Assembly: GCF_030316895.1 (NCBI RefSeq)
Contig: NZ_JASZYV010000001.1
Location: forward strand, 1,240,001-1,304,000
DNA length: 64,000 bases
Direction: 5' to 3'
Source: Variovorax dokdonensis
GTDB taxonomy: Bacteria > Pseudomonadota > Gammaproteobacteria > Burkholderiales > Burkholderiaceae_C
The notes beneath the pieces are model-generated. The model was not told the origin of the DNA. It saw only the letters and a list, made by a program, of their open reading frames with translations, and did no database searches. How positions within the stretch are numbered: the stretch's first letter is position 1; each line of letters begins with the position of its first letter. Below, in pieces: positions 32,978 to 40,944 of this stretch. The translations under genes were made by a program, and so were the position numbers.

Positions 32978-32984
32978 GGCGCCA

Positions 32985-33013
32985 AATCTATCAGGCCGCC
33001 CTTCGATCGTCAA
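32985..33013 (-). promoter_or_regulatory. sigma70-type promoter of the early operon
   Basis: On the minus strand TTGACG and TAGATT are separated by exactly 17 bp. The -10 box ends seven bases before the ATG of the first early gene, which places the transcription start at or next to the start codon. Confidence 0.75.
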
Positions 33014-33067
33014 GAAAAAAGCTATCGGTCTTGAAAATCAATAGATTGTGTTAACTGAGCAAATTAA

Positions 33068-33099
33068 AAAGCCACGTCGAAGTTAATCGACGTGGCTTT
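33068..33099. terminator. bidirectional terminator insulating the early operon
   Basis: A perfect 13-bp stem (AAAGCCACGTCGA / TCGACGTGGCTTT) with a six-base loop. Leftward transcripts meet a T-rich run after it (TTTTTAATTT), so it blocks transcription arriving from the integrase side just before the early promoter. Confidence 0.85.
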
Positions 33100-33787
33100 G
33101 TTAAGAGTGATGATCTAAGTTAATTCTTGTTTTCACGTTCAAACTACAGGCGAGCCTGGGTGATTGGGTTCGACAGGTCAGGCTTCTTTGGTGGCATGTG
33201 TCCTGCTCATGTTCGACGACCTGCACGACGACGATCCGCATCAACGCCATGCAGAACACCACGAGATCATCATCATCAAAATGACGCTGCCCGTACACGA
33301 GGAGCTTTACCAGTTCCGCAAGTACAGCGACAAGGACGGCAACTAGTGGCGCAGCACGAGAACTCCCACTAGATGATCTTCACTATCCACCAACACTTCA
33401 AGGCTTATGTTAGTTATCGCTCATCTTCTAGGGCTCGTAGATTCTACAAGTGCGAAACAACTTAGAAACTACCGTGAACAGAGATGTCCACATTGCTATC
33501 TTGAAGGGAGCCGGATTCCCGGGTCGAATGCCACTTGCGGGTCGCGTATCGTTTCACTCAGGTCAACACGAAACGGCGGGCGACACATGAAAGAGTCATC
33601 GGGCACGGTAGTCAAAATCGCAGCGTGCATGTCGATGCTGCGCAGCACCCTGAGCATTATTGATAGCTCCGCGTTTAAGAAGGCGTGGAATTGGGTTGCT
33701 GATGTTTTTTCGGGATGAGGCTTAAGTGGAAAGACTCCTTTAAGAGTCTGGAATATTGTCTTGCCCACTTCCAGCCAGAATTAGGGC
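33100..33787. other. stretch without a credible gene
   Basis: About 690 bp between two terminators. Short frames exist on both strands (for example 33164-33346 plus, 33496-33768 minus) but none has a ribosome site and convincing composition. It may be a decayed gene or regulatory DNA. Confidence 0.4.
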
Positions 33788-33810
33788 AAAAACCCCCCAA
33801 AGGGGTTTTT
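33788..33810. terminator. intrinsic terminator, bidirectional
   Basis: AAAAACCCC and GGGGTTTTT form a 9-bp stem around a five-base loop, giving A/T tracts on both sides. Confidence 0.85.
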
Positions 33811-33830
33811 GTCAGTGAGTCAGAAAAGAA

Positions 33831-33854
33831 AAAGCCCGCTCAATGGCGGGCTTT
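33831..33854. terminator. intrinsic terminator behind the integrase block
   Basis: AAAGCCCGC and GCGGGCTTT form a 9-bp stem around TCAATG. Leftward transcription from the integrase and the 60-residue gene ends here, with a second terminator 20 bp further on. Confidence 0.85.
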
Positions 33855-33872
33855 GTTTAATTGCAGCTGCGG

Positions 33873-34055
33873 TCAGTCTTGATTGCAAAGTTCTTCTAGC
33901 TGTTTAAGGATTGCCTTCTTTCGCTGCGAACGGATGGAGGCCTCAGATTGGTAGGCCCGCCATGCAGCGAGTTCTTCAGGCGTCATGGCTGCGAGGCGTG
34001 CCTTGCGTGACTTCATCGATGCTTGGGAAGGGGAGAGCTTGGCGGGGGCGGTCAT
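33873..34055 (-). CDS. small basic element protein, 60 residues
   Basis: Starts M-T-A-P-A-K-L-S-P-S-Q-A-S-M-K-S-R-K-A-R after AAGGACC. Helical with T-P-E-E-L-A-A-W-R-A-Y-Q and a basic stretch. It follows the integrase at 61 bp and is closed by two terminators, so the two are probably one transcript. It could be an excision or integration accessory protein; no family recognised. Confidence 0.55.
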   Translation of the reverse strand: MTAPAKLSPSQASMKSRKARLAAMTPEELAAWRAYQSEASIRSQRKKAILKQLEELCNQD

Positions 34056-34116
34056 GTCCAGGTCCTTGTTGAAGAGTGAACCTGGATCGTGTCGCGATGC
34101 CCGAGTCCCGCGAGCC

Positions 34117-35181
34117 CTATGCCGACTCATCCTGCCGGCTTTGGCGCTTGTATTTCGCAAGCACGTCGGCTGGAGTTACTTTTGTATATCGGCGGAGCAT
34201 CGCCCAATCGCGATGACCAGTTAGAAGACTCGCAGTTGGTATATCCAGGCCATCGCGGAAGAACTGCGCGGTGGCTGCATGGCGCAGGTCGTGGAAGTGG
34301 AGGTCCTTGATGCCGCATGCCGCCACTGCCTTGGTAAACGAGGCACTGACTGCAACCCGCGTGGCGCCCTCGAACACCTTGCCCTTCTTCCGCTTGCCCA
34401 CCATCTCTTTGACGATGGCCAAGGCATCTGGAAGGAGGGGAACCAACTGGTCGTTGGTCGCCTTGATGTTTGGGTCAGGGTGCTTGCGTGACCTGATCCA
34501 GATGGTGGATGCCTCAGGATCGAAGTCCTCCACATTCAGGTTGACGATTTCTCCGAGGCGCATGCTCGATGCAAGGGCGAACTTGCAGATCGTCTCCATG
34601 GGGTTCTTGAGCAGCGGCTTGCTGGCCCAATGGGCGTACAGCTTCGCAAGTTCGTCAGCGGTGGGCTCGCGTGTGCGCTCAGCAGGCCTGGTAGTGATCC
34701 CTCGATAGGTGATCGCTTTCCTAGCGTTCTTGGCGAGGTCAACGTCAATGTTGAGGCGCCGAGCATGCTTACCGAAGCTGAGCACCGACGAGAGGGCACT
34801 CAGGTACATGCTTACGGTGACGCCACCAGCCCCAGCCTTCAGACGCTTATCCACCCAGTCATTCAGCACAACCGCCGAAAGCTTGGACAATTGGATGCTG
34901 CCAAGTTCACGCTTCAGAAGTTCCAGCGAGAGGCGCTTAGACCTGCCGTAGGTCTTGGGGGTGTCTTCTATATAGCGATCGATAAGGTCGCTGAGAGTGG
35001 CGCCCTTGGGTACGGTCCTGAGGTTGCCAGTCTTGGCGGCCAGGGCTTCCGCGTCCCAGGCGACAGCTGCTGCACGGGCTTCTGCCATGGTGGCGAAGGA
35101 ACCGTTCTTGTAGAAGCCGGTCGTGTGATGGCGGACGGTGACCCTGAACTTGCCAGATGGAAGGGTGGTGATAGATGCCAC
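34117..35181 (-). CDS. int: tyrosine recombinase (phage-type integrase)
   Basis: 354 residues from a GTG that gives the usual start V-A-S-I-T-T-L-P-S-G-K-F; the open frame runs on to 35343 with a non-protein-like sequence that crosses the att core. An arm-binding N-terminus is followed by a SAM-like core-binding domain and the catalytic domain. The catalytic residues are visible: Arg in S-S-M-R-L-G-E near residue 207, H-F-H-D-L-R-H near 297-303, L-T-G-H-R-D and Tyr in R-R-Y-T-K-V near 330. It inserts the element into dusA, whose junction lies about 160 bp upstream. Two CGTGAGTA copies (35181-35188, 35241-35248) may be arm sites. Confidence 0.95.
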   Translation of the reverse strand: MASITTLPSGKFRVTVRHHTTGFYKNGSFATMAEARAAAVAWDAEALAAKTGNLRTVPKGATLSDLIDRYIEDTPKTYGRSKRLSLELLKRELGSIQLSKLSAVVLNDWVDKRLKAGAGGVTVSMYLSALSSVLSFGKHARRLNIDVDLAKNARKAITYRGITTRPAERTREPTADELAKLYAHWASKPLLKNPMETICKFALASSMRLGEIVNLNVEDFDPEASTIWIRSRKHPDPNIKATNDQLVPLLPDALAIVKEMVGKRKKGKVFEGATRVAVSASFTKAVAACGIKDLHFHDLRHAATAQFFRDGLDIPTASLLTGHRDWAMLRRYTKVTPADVLAKYKRQSRQDESA

Positions 35182-35291
35182 GTGAGTACAGGTGTGGGTG
35201 TATGTAATGGTCCTCGCAAATGTACTGCGTGTGTGTATCTCGTGAGTATGAGGCCTCAAGAATAGTGGGTTTTGGCCTCCATTCAATCGAC

Positions 35292-36296
35292 ATGAATCAA
35301 GTAAAATCAACGAGTTACGTGGGGCGAGTTTCGGTGGCTCCAATGATGGATTGGACGGACCGGCACTGCCGCTACTTCCACCGCCTGCTCAGCCGCCGTG
35401 CCTTGCTCTATACCGAGATGGTCACGACGGGGGCGCTGCTGCATGGCGACGTGCCGCGCCATCTGCGCTTCAACACTGAAGAGCATCCCGTTGCGCTTCA
35501 GTTGGGCGGCAGCGAGCCGGCCGACCTGGCGCATTGCGCCCAACTGGCCGAGCAATGGGGTTATGACGAGGTCAATCTCAACTGCGGCTGTCCCAGCGAG
35601 CGGGTGCAGCGCGGCGCTTTTGGCGCCTGCCTCATGGCCGAGCCGCAACTGGTGGCCGACTGCGTCAAGGCGATGGGCGGCGCGACTCGGCTGCCGGTCA
35701 CCGTCAAGCACCGCATCGGCATCGACAAGATCGAGCGCTACGAGTTCGTGCGCGAGTTCGTGCAGCGGGTGGCCGATGCCGGCTGCACCACGTTCATCGT
35801 TCATGCGCGCAACGCGTGGCTGAAGGGGCTGTCGCCCAAGGAGAACCGCGAGATCCCGCCGCTGCGCTACGAACTGGTGCACCGCCTCAAGCACGAGTTT
35901 CCGCACCTCACCATCTCCATCAATGGCGGCTTCGTCGACAACGATGCCGTGCAGCAGCAACTGCGCCTGCTCGACGGCGTGATGGTCGGCCGCGAGGCTT
36001 ATCACAACCCCTGGTGGCTGGCTCAGTGGGACGCCGAGTTCTTCGGCGAGGAACAGCGCGAGCTGACCCGCGAAGACGTGGAAGCCGCCATGTGCGACTA
36101 CATGGTTCGCGAGGCGGCCGAGCACGGCACCTCGTGGTATTCGATCGCGCGCCACATGCTGGGTCTGCGCAACGGCTTGCCGGGTGCCCGCCGCTGGCGC
36201 CAGGTGTGGAGCGACCATCGCCTCAAGCACCTTCCGCCGCACGAGGTGATGGCGATGGCGGCCGCGCGCCCGAGCCTGGCCGAGGCTACGTCGTAG
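35292..36296 (+). CDS. dusA: tRNA-dihydrouridine(20/20a) synthase DusA, start supplied by the element
   Basis: 334 residues. FMN-dependent reduction of uridines 20/20a in tRNA D-loops. Dus motifs are R-V-S-V-A-P-M-M-D-W-T-D-R-H at residues 12-25, N-C-G-C-P-S with the catalytic Cys near 100, V-K-H-R-I-G and N-G-G-F. The first 17 codons (to ATG-ATG-GA) come from the integrated element. Compared with the native start left at 18120, the six codons R-V-S-V-A-P each differ only at the third base, so the protein is kept. The promoter must also come from the element, in the 110 bp shared with the integrase. The 3' end overlaps the convergent permease gene by 11 bp. Confidence 0.95.
   Translation: MNQVKSTSYVGRVSVAPMMDWTDRHCRYFHRLLSRRALLYTEMVTTGALLHGDVPRHLRFNTEEHPVALQLGGSEPADLAHCAQLAEQWGYDEVNLNCGCPSERVQRGAFGACLMAEPQLVADCVKAMGGATRLPVTVKHRIGIDKIERYEFVREFVQRVADAGCTTFIVHARNAWLKGLSPKENREIPPLRYELVHRLKHEFPHLTISINGGFVDNDAVQQQLRLLDGVMVGREAYHNPWWLAQWDAEFFGEEQRELTREDVEAAMCDYMVREAAEHGTSWYSIARHMLGLRNGLPGARRWRQVWSDHRLKHLPPHEVMAMAAARPSLAEATS
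35343..35350. repeat. attR core of the dusA-integrated element
   Basis: ATGATGGA, identical to 18180-18187. To its left is element DNA that codes for a substitute DusA start; to its right is native dusA. Confidence 0.85.
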
Positions 36297-37812
36297 GCTC
36301 CTGCGCAGCTTCGGTCACCCTGCGGCCGAACACCATCTTGTCGTAAGGCACCAGCCGCGAGCCTTTGAGCCACCGGTAGCCGAGCCACATGGCCAGGAAC
36401 ATCGGAATGCCGATGTAGGTGGCCGCGACACCCGCCCAGTCGATCCGGTCGCCCAGGAAGGCCTGGTAGTTCTGCCCCAAGGTGACGATCATGCACAGCG
36501 CAAAGGCGAACAGCGGCCCAAAGGGGAAGAAGGGGGAGCGGTAAGGCAGTTCGCCCAGGTCGCGCCCTTGAGCGACGAAGCCCTTGCGAAACCGGTAGTG
36601 GCTGATGGCGATGCCCAGCCAGGCGATGAAGCCTGTCATGCCCGAGAGGTTCAGCAGCCACAGATACGTGCTCTGGCTTTCGAACATCGATGTGAGAAAG
36701 CAAAGCGCGCCCACGGCGGTCGTGGCCAGAAGCGCGACCAGCGGCACGCCCCCGCTGGACAGGCGAGAGAAGATGCGCGGAGCGCGTCCCTCGACGGCGA
36801 GGTTGTAGAGCATGCGCGTGGACGCATACATGCCCGAGTTACCGGCCGAAAGCACGGCCGTCAGGATGACCGCGTTCATCACACCGGCCGCCAGCGCCAG
36901 GCCGGCGTTGCGAAACACCAGTGCGAACGGACTGACGCTGATGGACTGGACGTCGCTCTTGAGCAGGCTCGGGTCGGTGTAGGGGACCAGCAGTCCGATG
37001 ATGGCGATGGCCAGCACGTAGAACAGCAGGATCCGCCAGAACACCTGCTTGACCGCACGCGGAATGTTGCGCCCTGGATCGGCCGACTCCCCCGCGGCGA
37101 CGCCGATGAGCTCGGTGCCCTGGAATGAGAACCCGGCGATCATCGCCACGCCGATCATGGCGGACAGACCTCCGGCAAAGGGCGCGTCGCCCACCGTCAA
37201 GTTATGAAGGGCCGCAGACATGCCGCCCACGGGCCCACCGCGCATGATGCCGAAGATCATCAGGCAGCCGAGGGCGATGAACACGACGACCGTGATGACC
37301 TTGACCAGAGAGAACCAGTACTCGGCTTCGCCGAAGCCGCGCACCGAGATCGCGTTGAGCAGGAACATGATCCCCAGGAACAGGGCGCTCCACAGCCAGC
37401 CGGGCGTGTCCGGGAACCAGTAGGCCATGACCAGTTGCGCCGCCGCCAGCTCCACGGCGATGGTGATCGCCCAGGTGAACCAGTAGTTCCAGCCCACCGC
37501 GAAGCCGAAGCCGTCGTCGACGTAAAGGCGCGCGTAGGTGGCGAACGAACCGGAGACGGGCATGTAGGCCGCCAACTCGCCCAGGCTGGTCATGAGGAAA
37601 TAGACCATGAGCCCGATCACGAGGTAGGCAAGCACGGCGCCGCCGGGCCCCGCTTGGGCGATCGTGCTGCCCGAGCCCACGAACAAGCCGGTGCCGATGG
37701 CGCCGCCGATGGCGATCATCGTCAGGTGACGCGCCTGTAGCGTTCGCCGCAGATGCGGCATCTCGGCGGTCGCTGAAGGCTGTGTTTTCAATGCGATCTT
37801 TGTAGTTGGCAT
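36286..37812 (-). CDS. APC-family amino-acid permease (LysP/GABA-permease group)
   Basis: 508 residues with 12 predicted membrane helices. The amino-acid permease signature is near the N-terminus: R-H-L-T-M-I-A-I-G-G-A-I-G-T-G-L-F-V-G-S-G. Others are F-S-F-Q-G-T-E-L-I-G-V-A-A-G-E and the R-A-P-R-I-F-S-R-L loop. The group (LysP, GabP, AroP, PheP) imports amino acids with protons. Length and sequence are nearest LysP-like transporters but substrate is not certain. The start M-P-T-T-K-I-A-L-K follows AGGGGAGC. Confidence 0.88.
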   Translation of the reverse strand: MPTTKIALKTQPSATAEMPHLRRTLQARHLTMIAIGGAIGTGLFVGSGSTIAQAGPGGAVLAYLVIGLMVYFLMTSLGELAAYMPVSGSFATYARLYVDDGFGFAVGWNYWFTWAITIAVELAAAQLVMAYWFPDTPGWLWSALFLGIMFLLNAISVRGFGEAEYWFSLVKVITVVVFIALGCLMIFGIMRGGPVGGMSAALHNLTVGDAPFAGGLSAMIGVAMIAGFSFQGTELIGVAAGESADPGRNIPRAVKQVFWRILLFYVLAIAIIGLLVPYTDPSLLKSDVQSISVSPFALVFRNAGLALAAGVMNAVILTAVLSAGNSGMYASTRMLYNLAVEGRAPRIFSRLSSGGVPLVALLATTAVGALCFLTSMFESQSTYLWLLNLSGMTGFIAWLGIAISHYRFRKGFVAQGRDLGELPYRSPFFPFGPLFAFALCMIVTLGQNYQAFLGDRIDWAGVAATYIGIPMFLAMWLGYRWLKGSRLVPYDKMVFGRRVTEAAQEPTT

Positions 37813-38065
37813 TCGCTCCCCTTGTCTCCTGTGCGCGATGGCGCAGCCGAGCGTAGCGCAAGGGCTAGCACCGGTGACAGAGTCCTTCGGCGATTGACAA
37901 AGTGGACGCACACCCGCGTCTGATCTGCGCCACGTTTGGCTTCAAACATCAAGAGCGCTGCGCTTGCGCATGTCACCATTCCGTCGGCTCGGTTGCGCGG
38001 GTCGCGTGCTTCATGCATCGCGATTAACGAATCGAGAGTTCAAGTGAATCAGGGACGGAATAAAA

Positions 38066-40894
38066 ATGAAACCCAATCGAGTACCTCGGCACTCCCGTGC
38101 CGCAGCGTCAGCCATTCTGGTGACCTCCTTGCTGGCCGCGTGCGGCGGCGGGAGCGACAACCGCGGACCAGCTGCTTCGAGCAATCCTTCTGGCAGCGGC
38201 ACGAGTGCCGGCAGCGTCAGCAGCGGCAACGGTGGCAGCGAAGCCACGCTGCAAAAGGAGCAGGGCGGGTCTTCGCGAACCGAAAGCGCCATTGCCGGTT
38301 CTGAAGGCGTCGCCAGCAGCATCGAGAGCCCGTCGGCAGAAAGCGACGATGTCACCACCCGCAAGGAGCCCGTTGGCAGATCGCCCGAGGGCGACATGCT
38401 GGACAACGTTTCCAATTGGCTCGCCGAGCATCTTTGGGCGGCGCCCATCGAGCCGGCCGTGCAGTCGAGCCGTGGGCCTTCCCTGCGGATGGCCGTCGTT
38501 CCCAGCTATGGCCCGCAAGCCGCCACTCAGGGCGCTTGGACCACTCCCCGAAGCTGGCCATTGATCGCCATCCACGCGTCGTTGATGCCCGACGGTCGGG
38601 TCGCGACCTACGGCACCAACGCCAACGGTCAGCAGACCGGCCGGTTCATCTATGACCTCTGGGATTCCGACGCGGCAGATCTCGACGTCGGCCACATGAC
38701 GTTGCCCAACACGACCAGCACAGACTTGTTCTGCAATGCGCAGACCTTGATTCCCGGCGCGGGCGAACTCTTCCTCGCCGGCGGCGACAACTTTGTCAAC
38801 GGCCATACCACCAACTCGGGCAACAACAACTCGGTCATTCTTTCGAGCAGCGCCAAGACACTGCGCCCGGGAAACAACCTGAACCGCCCACGCTGGTACG
38901 GCACGGTGACGACCATGGCCGATTCGCGCATTTTCATCAATGGCGGCAGCGGTGGCACCGACCGGCCGGAAGTGCGGGAGAAGAACGGCACCTTTACCTT
39001 TCTGAACGGTGCGGACACCACCCCGTTCGACTATTTCTACCCGCGCAACTTCCTCACGTCGGACAACCGAATCTTCGGATTCGATGTCGTCGGTCGGTCC
39101 TACACGATCGATCCGCGTGACGGTGGCTATGTACAGCGCCAGACGAATCTGGTGTCCGATTTCGTGTCCAGCGCTTCCGGCGCCGCGATGTACACGCCGG
39201 GCGAGGTTCTGCAGGTGGGGGCGCAAACCAACCGGGTCATGAAAATCTCCATCAACAAGCCGACGCCGACGTTCGTCGAGGTGCCCAGGACGTCCACCAA
39301 CCGGGTCTGGGGAACCGCAACCGTGCTTCCAGATGGCCGGGTGCTGATGACCGGCGGCAGTTCGCAGGACAACAAGCTCGTCAACGTCAACAACAGTGCC
39401 GAGCTTTGGAACCCGTCGACGGGCCAATGGACCCGCGGCGCCGTCGGCACGCACGCACGGCTCTATCACTCCATCGCGTTGCTCTTGCCCGATGCCACCG
39501 TGCTCGTGGCTGGCGGCGGTGCGCCCGGTCCGTTGACCAACACGAACGCGGAACGCTACATGCCTTCCTACCTGTTCGACAGCACCGGACGGGCCGCACC
39601 TCGGCCGCAGATCATCAGCGCAACCGAGACCGTCGCGCCAGGCCAGATGCTGACGATGGGCGTTGCTGGCGGCAACATGTCGCAGGTGGTGTTGATCCGC
39701 GCGGGTTCGGTGACGCACTCGGTCAGTTTCGACCAGCGTCGCATCGTGCTGGCACACCAGCAGACGGGAAGCACCATCACGGCGCACGTGCCGACCAACG
39801 GTGCGATCGTTCCGCCGGGCTACTACCTGCTGTTCGTGCTCGATGCCAACCGCGTGCCTTCGATGGCCAAGATCATCCAGGTGAACGAAGGCAATCCGCA
39901 GAACATCGGCGCGGACTGGACGGGAACCATCGGTGGCACCGGAGGAAGCCCCTTCACGCTTGAATGCAGCGCCGATGAGGCGTTGGTAGGCATTCATGGG
40001 TCGAGCGGCGCAGTCGTCGATCGCGTGGGGCCGCAATGCGTGCGCGTCGACGCTGCCGGGCGTTGGATGGGCGAGCCGGTCAACCGCGGTGCGGCGGGTG
40101 GCATTGGCGGTGGTGCGTTTGCGCGAACATGTGCCCGCAACTACGGTGTCACCGGCATGTCCGGCCGCTCGTCGAACCTGGTCTACAACCTCCAGATGTC
40201 TTGCAGCCCGTTGGTGACCATTCAGCAAACGAGCGGGATTCCGACGCCATTGGCATCCGTTGGCGGAGGCGGCGGCGTCCAGCGCGCCTTGCGGTCCTGC
40301 GGACTCGGCGGCGTTGGACGGGGCCTGTACGGCAGATCCGGTGGAATGGTCGACGCCGTCGGCCTCCTGTGCCGCAGCGAGGACCGCGCGAACGCGTTCC
40401 CGTTCTTTGCCACGTCGAACACGATCACGCATGGCGCCGCCGGCGGTGAACCCGGACCCGCCTTCAGCCTTTCCTGCCAAAGCGACGAAGTTCTGGCGGG
40501 GGTGAGTGGCGCCGCTGGCTGGGTGCTGGATCGGCTGAGTCCGCTGTGCGTGAAGGTCGATGCCGAGGGCAAGTGGACCTCCGACCCGATGGCACGCGGC
40601 GCCGCGGGTAGCCTGAACGGCAACATGGTGGCGCGTCTTTGCCCAAGCGGGCAGGCCGTCAGCGGCTTTGTCAGTCGGAGCGGATGGCTCGTCGACCGTC
40701 TCGCGCCGACGTGCCAGCCGCTCGTATCCGCGGGACGGGTGAGCGGCGCCACGACTGTTCTGGCTGGGTTCGGCGGCAATGGGGGCGGCGAAAACCCCGG
40801 CGTCGTTTGCGATTCCGGTCGGCCCGCTCACGGCGTCATCGGGCGCGCCAATGGCGCGGTGAGTTCCATCGGCCTGACCTGCCGAGGCGACTAG
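38066..40894 (+). CDS. glyoxal/galactose oxidase-like copper-radical oxidase lipoprotein with C-terminal repeats
   Basis: 942 residues. A signal peptide ends in the lipobox L-L-A-A-C (Cys26), followed by a Gly/Ser linker to about residue 100. A kelch-type beta-propeller follows. All copper-radical-oxidase residues can be placed: Cys in D-L-F-C-N-A-Q, Tyr in R-W-Y-G-T-V, the Tyr-His pair in L-Y-H-S-I-A-L-L and His in T-H-S-V-S-F-D-Q-R of the DUF1929 domain. These enzymes oxidise aldehydes or alcohols to give hydrogen peroxide and need copper and a Cys-Tyr crosslink. Residues ~615-942 carry four to five repeats (I-H-G-S-S-G-A-V-V-D-R-V-G-x-x-C type), probably a binding module. Surface or outer-membrane location is expected. 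Confidence 0.85.
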   Translation: MKPNRVPRHSRAAASAILVTSLLAACGGGSDNRGPAASSNPSGSGTSAGSVSSGNGGSEATLQKEQGGSSRTESAIAGSEGVASSIESPSAESDDVTTRKEPVGRSPEGDMLDNVSNWLAEHLWAAPIEPAVQSSRGPSLRMAVVPSYGPQAATQGAWTTPRSWPLIAIHASLMPDGRVATYGTNANGQQTGRFIYDLWDSDAADLDVGHMTLPNTTSTDLFCNAQTLIPGAGELFLAGGDNFVNGHTTNSGNNNSVILSSSAKTLRPGNNLNRPRWYGTVTTMADSRIFINGGSGGTDRPEVREKNGTFTFLNGADTTPFDYFYPRNFLTSDNRIFGFDVVGRSYTIDPRDGGYVQRQTNLVSDFVSSASGAAMYTPGEVLQVGAQTNRVMKISINKPTPTFVEVPRTSTNRVWGTATVLPDGRVLMTGGSSQDNKLVNVNNSAELWNPSTGQWTRGAVGTHARLYHSIALLLPDATVLVAGGGAPGPLTNTNAERYMPSYLFDSTGRAAPRPQIISATETVAPGQMLTMGVAGGNMSQVVLIRAGSVTHSVSFDQRRIVLAHQQTGSTITAHVPTNGAIVPPGYYLLFVLDANRVPSMAKIIQVNEGNPQNIGADWTGTIGGTGGSPFTLECSADEALVGIHGSSGAVVDRVGPQCVRVDAAGRWMGEPVNRGAAGGIGGGAFARTCARNYGVTGMSGRSSNLVYNLQMSCSPLVTIQQTSGIPTPLASVGGGGGVQRALRSCGLGGVGRGLYGRSGGMVDAVGLLCRSEDRANAFPFFATSNTITHGAAGGEPGPAFSLSCQSDEVLAGVSGAAGWVLDRLSPLCVKVDAEGKWTSDPMARGAAGSLNGNMVARLCPSGQAVSGFVSRSGWLVDRLAPTCQPLVSAGRVSGATTVLAGFGGNGGGENPGVVCDSGRPAHGVIGRANGAVSSIGLTCRGD

Positions 40895-40944
40895 GCCCTG
40901 TCGGCCAAGCGCTGCCGCGCCCGAGCGGCGCAGGAGGTGCGGGC

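Larger units (their letters stand above)
18188..35350. mobile_element. dusA-integrated element, about 17.2 kb, satellite-like, with tape-measure cassette
   Basis: The borders are defined by the split dusA gene: native start at 18120-18187, remainder of dusA from 35343. The inside is clearly richer in A and T than the flanks. All convincing genes run leftward. In order of transcription they are a tyrosine integrase at the right end, small early genes including an AlpA-like regulator, a primase-helicase, an iteron-rich non-coding region, a coupled operon ending in a tail tape-measure protein, a SEFIR-domain protein and two unknown genes. Terminase, portal, capsid, tail tube and lysis genes are absent. 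Integration in the dusA 5' end is an established site class for proteobacterial phages and islands. It may be a satellite or a decayed prophage; the lack of broken genes and the compact coupling favour the former. Confidence 0.88.

Noticed and set aside
33164..33346. 60-codon plus-strand frame rich in His and Asp between terminators
   Set aside because: No ribosome site and odd composition; overlapping frames on both strands make chance likely.
18188..35350. Complete temperate prophage
   Set aside because: At 17 kb, without terminase, portal, capsid, tail tube, baseplate or lysis genes, it cannot make a virion alone.
38108..40831. 907-codon minus-strand frame over the copper-radical oxidase gene
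   Set aside because: Shadow frame; the plus-strand product has a signal peptide, lipobox and copper ligands.
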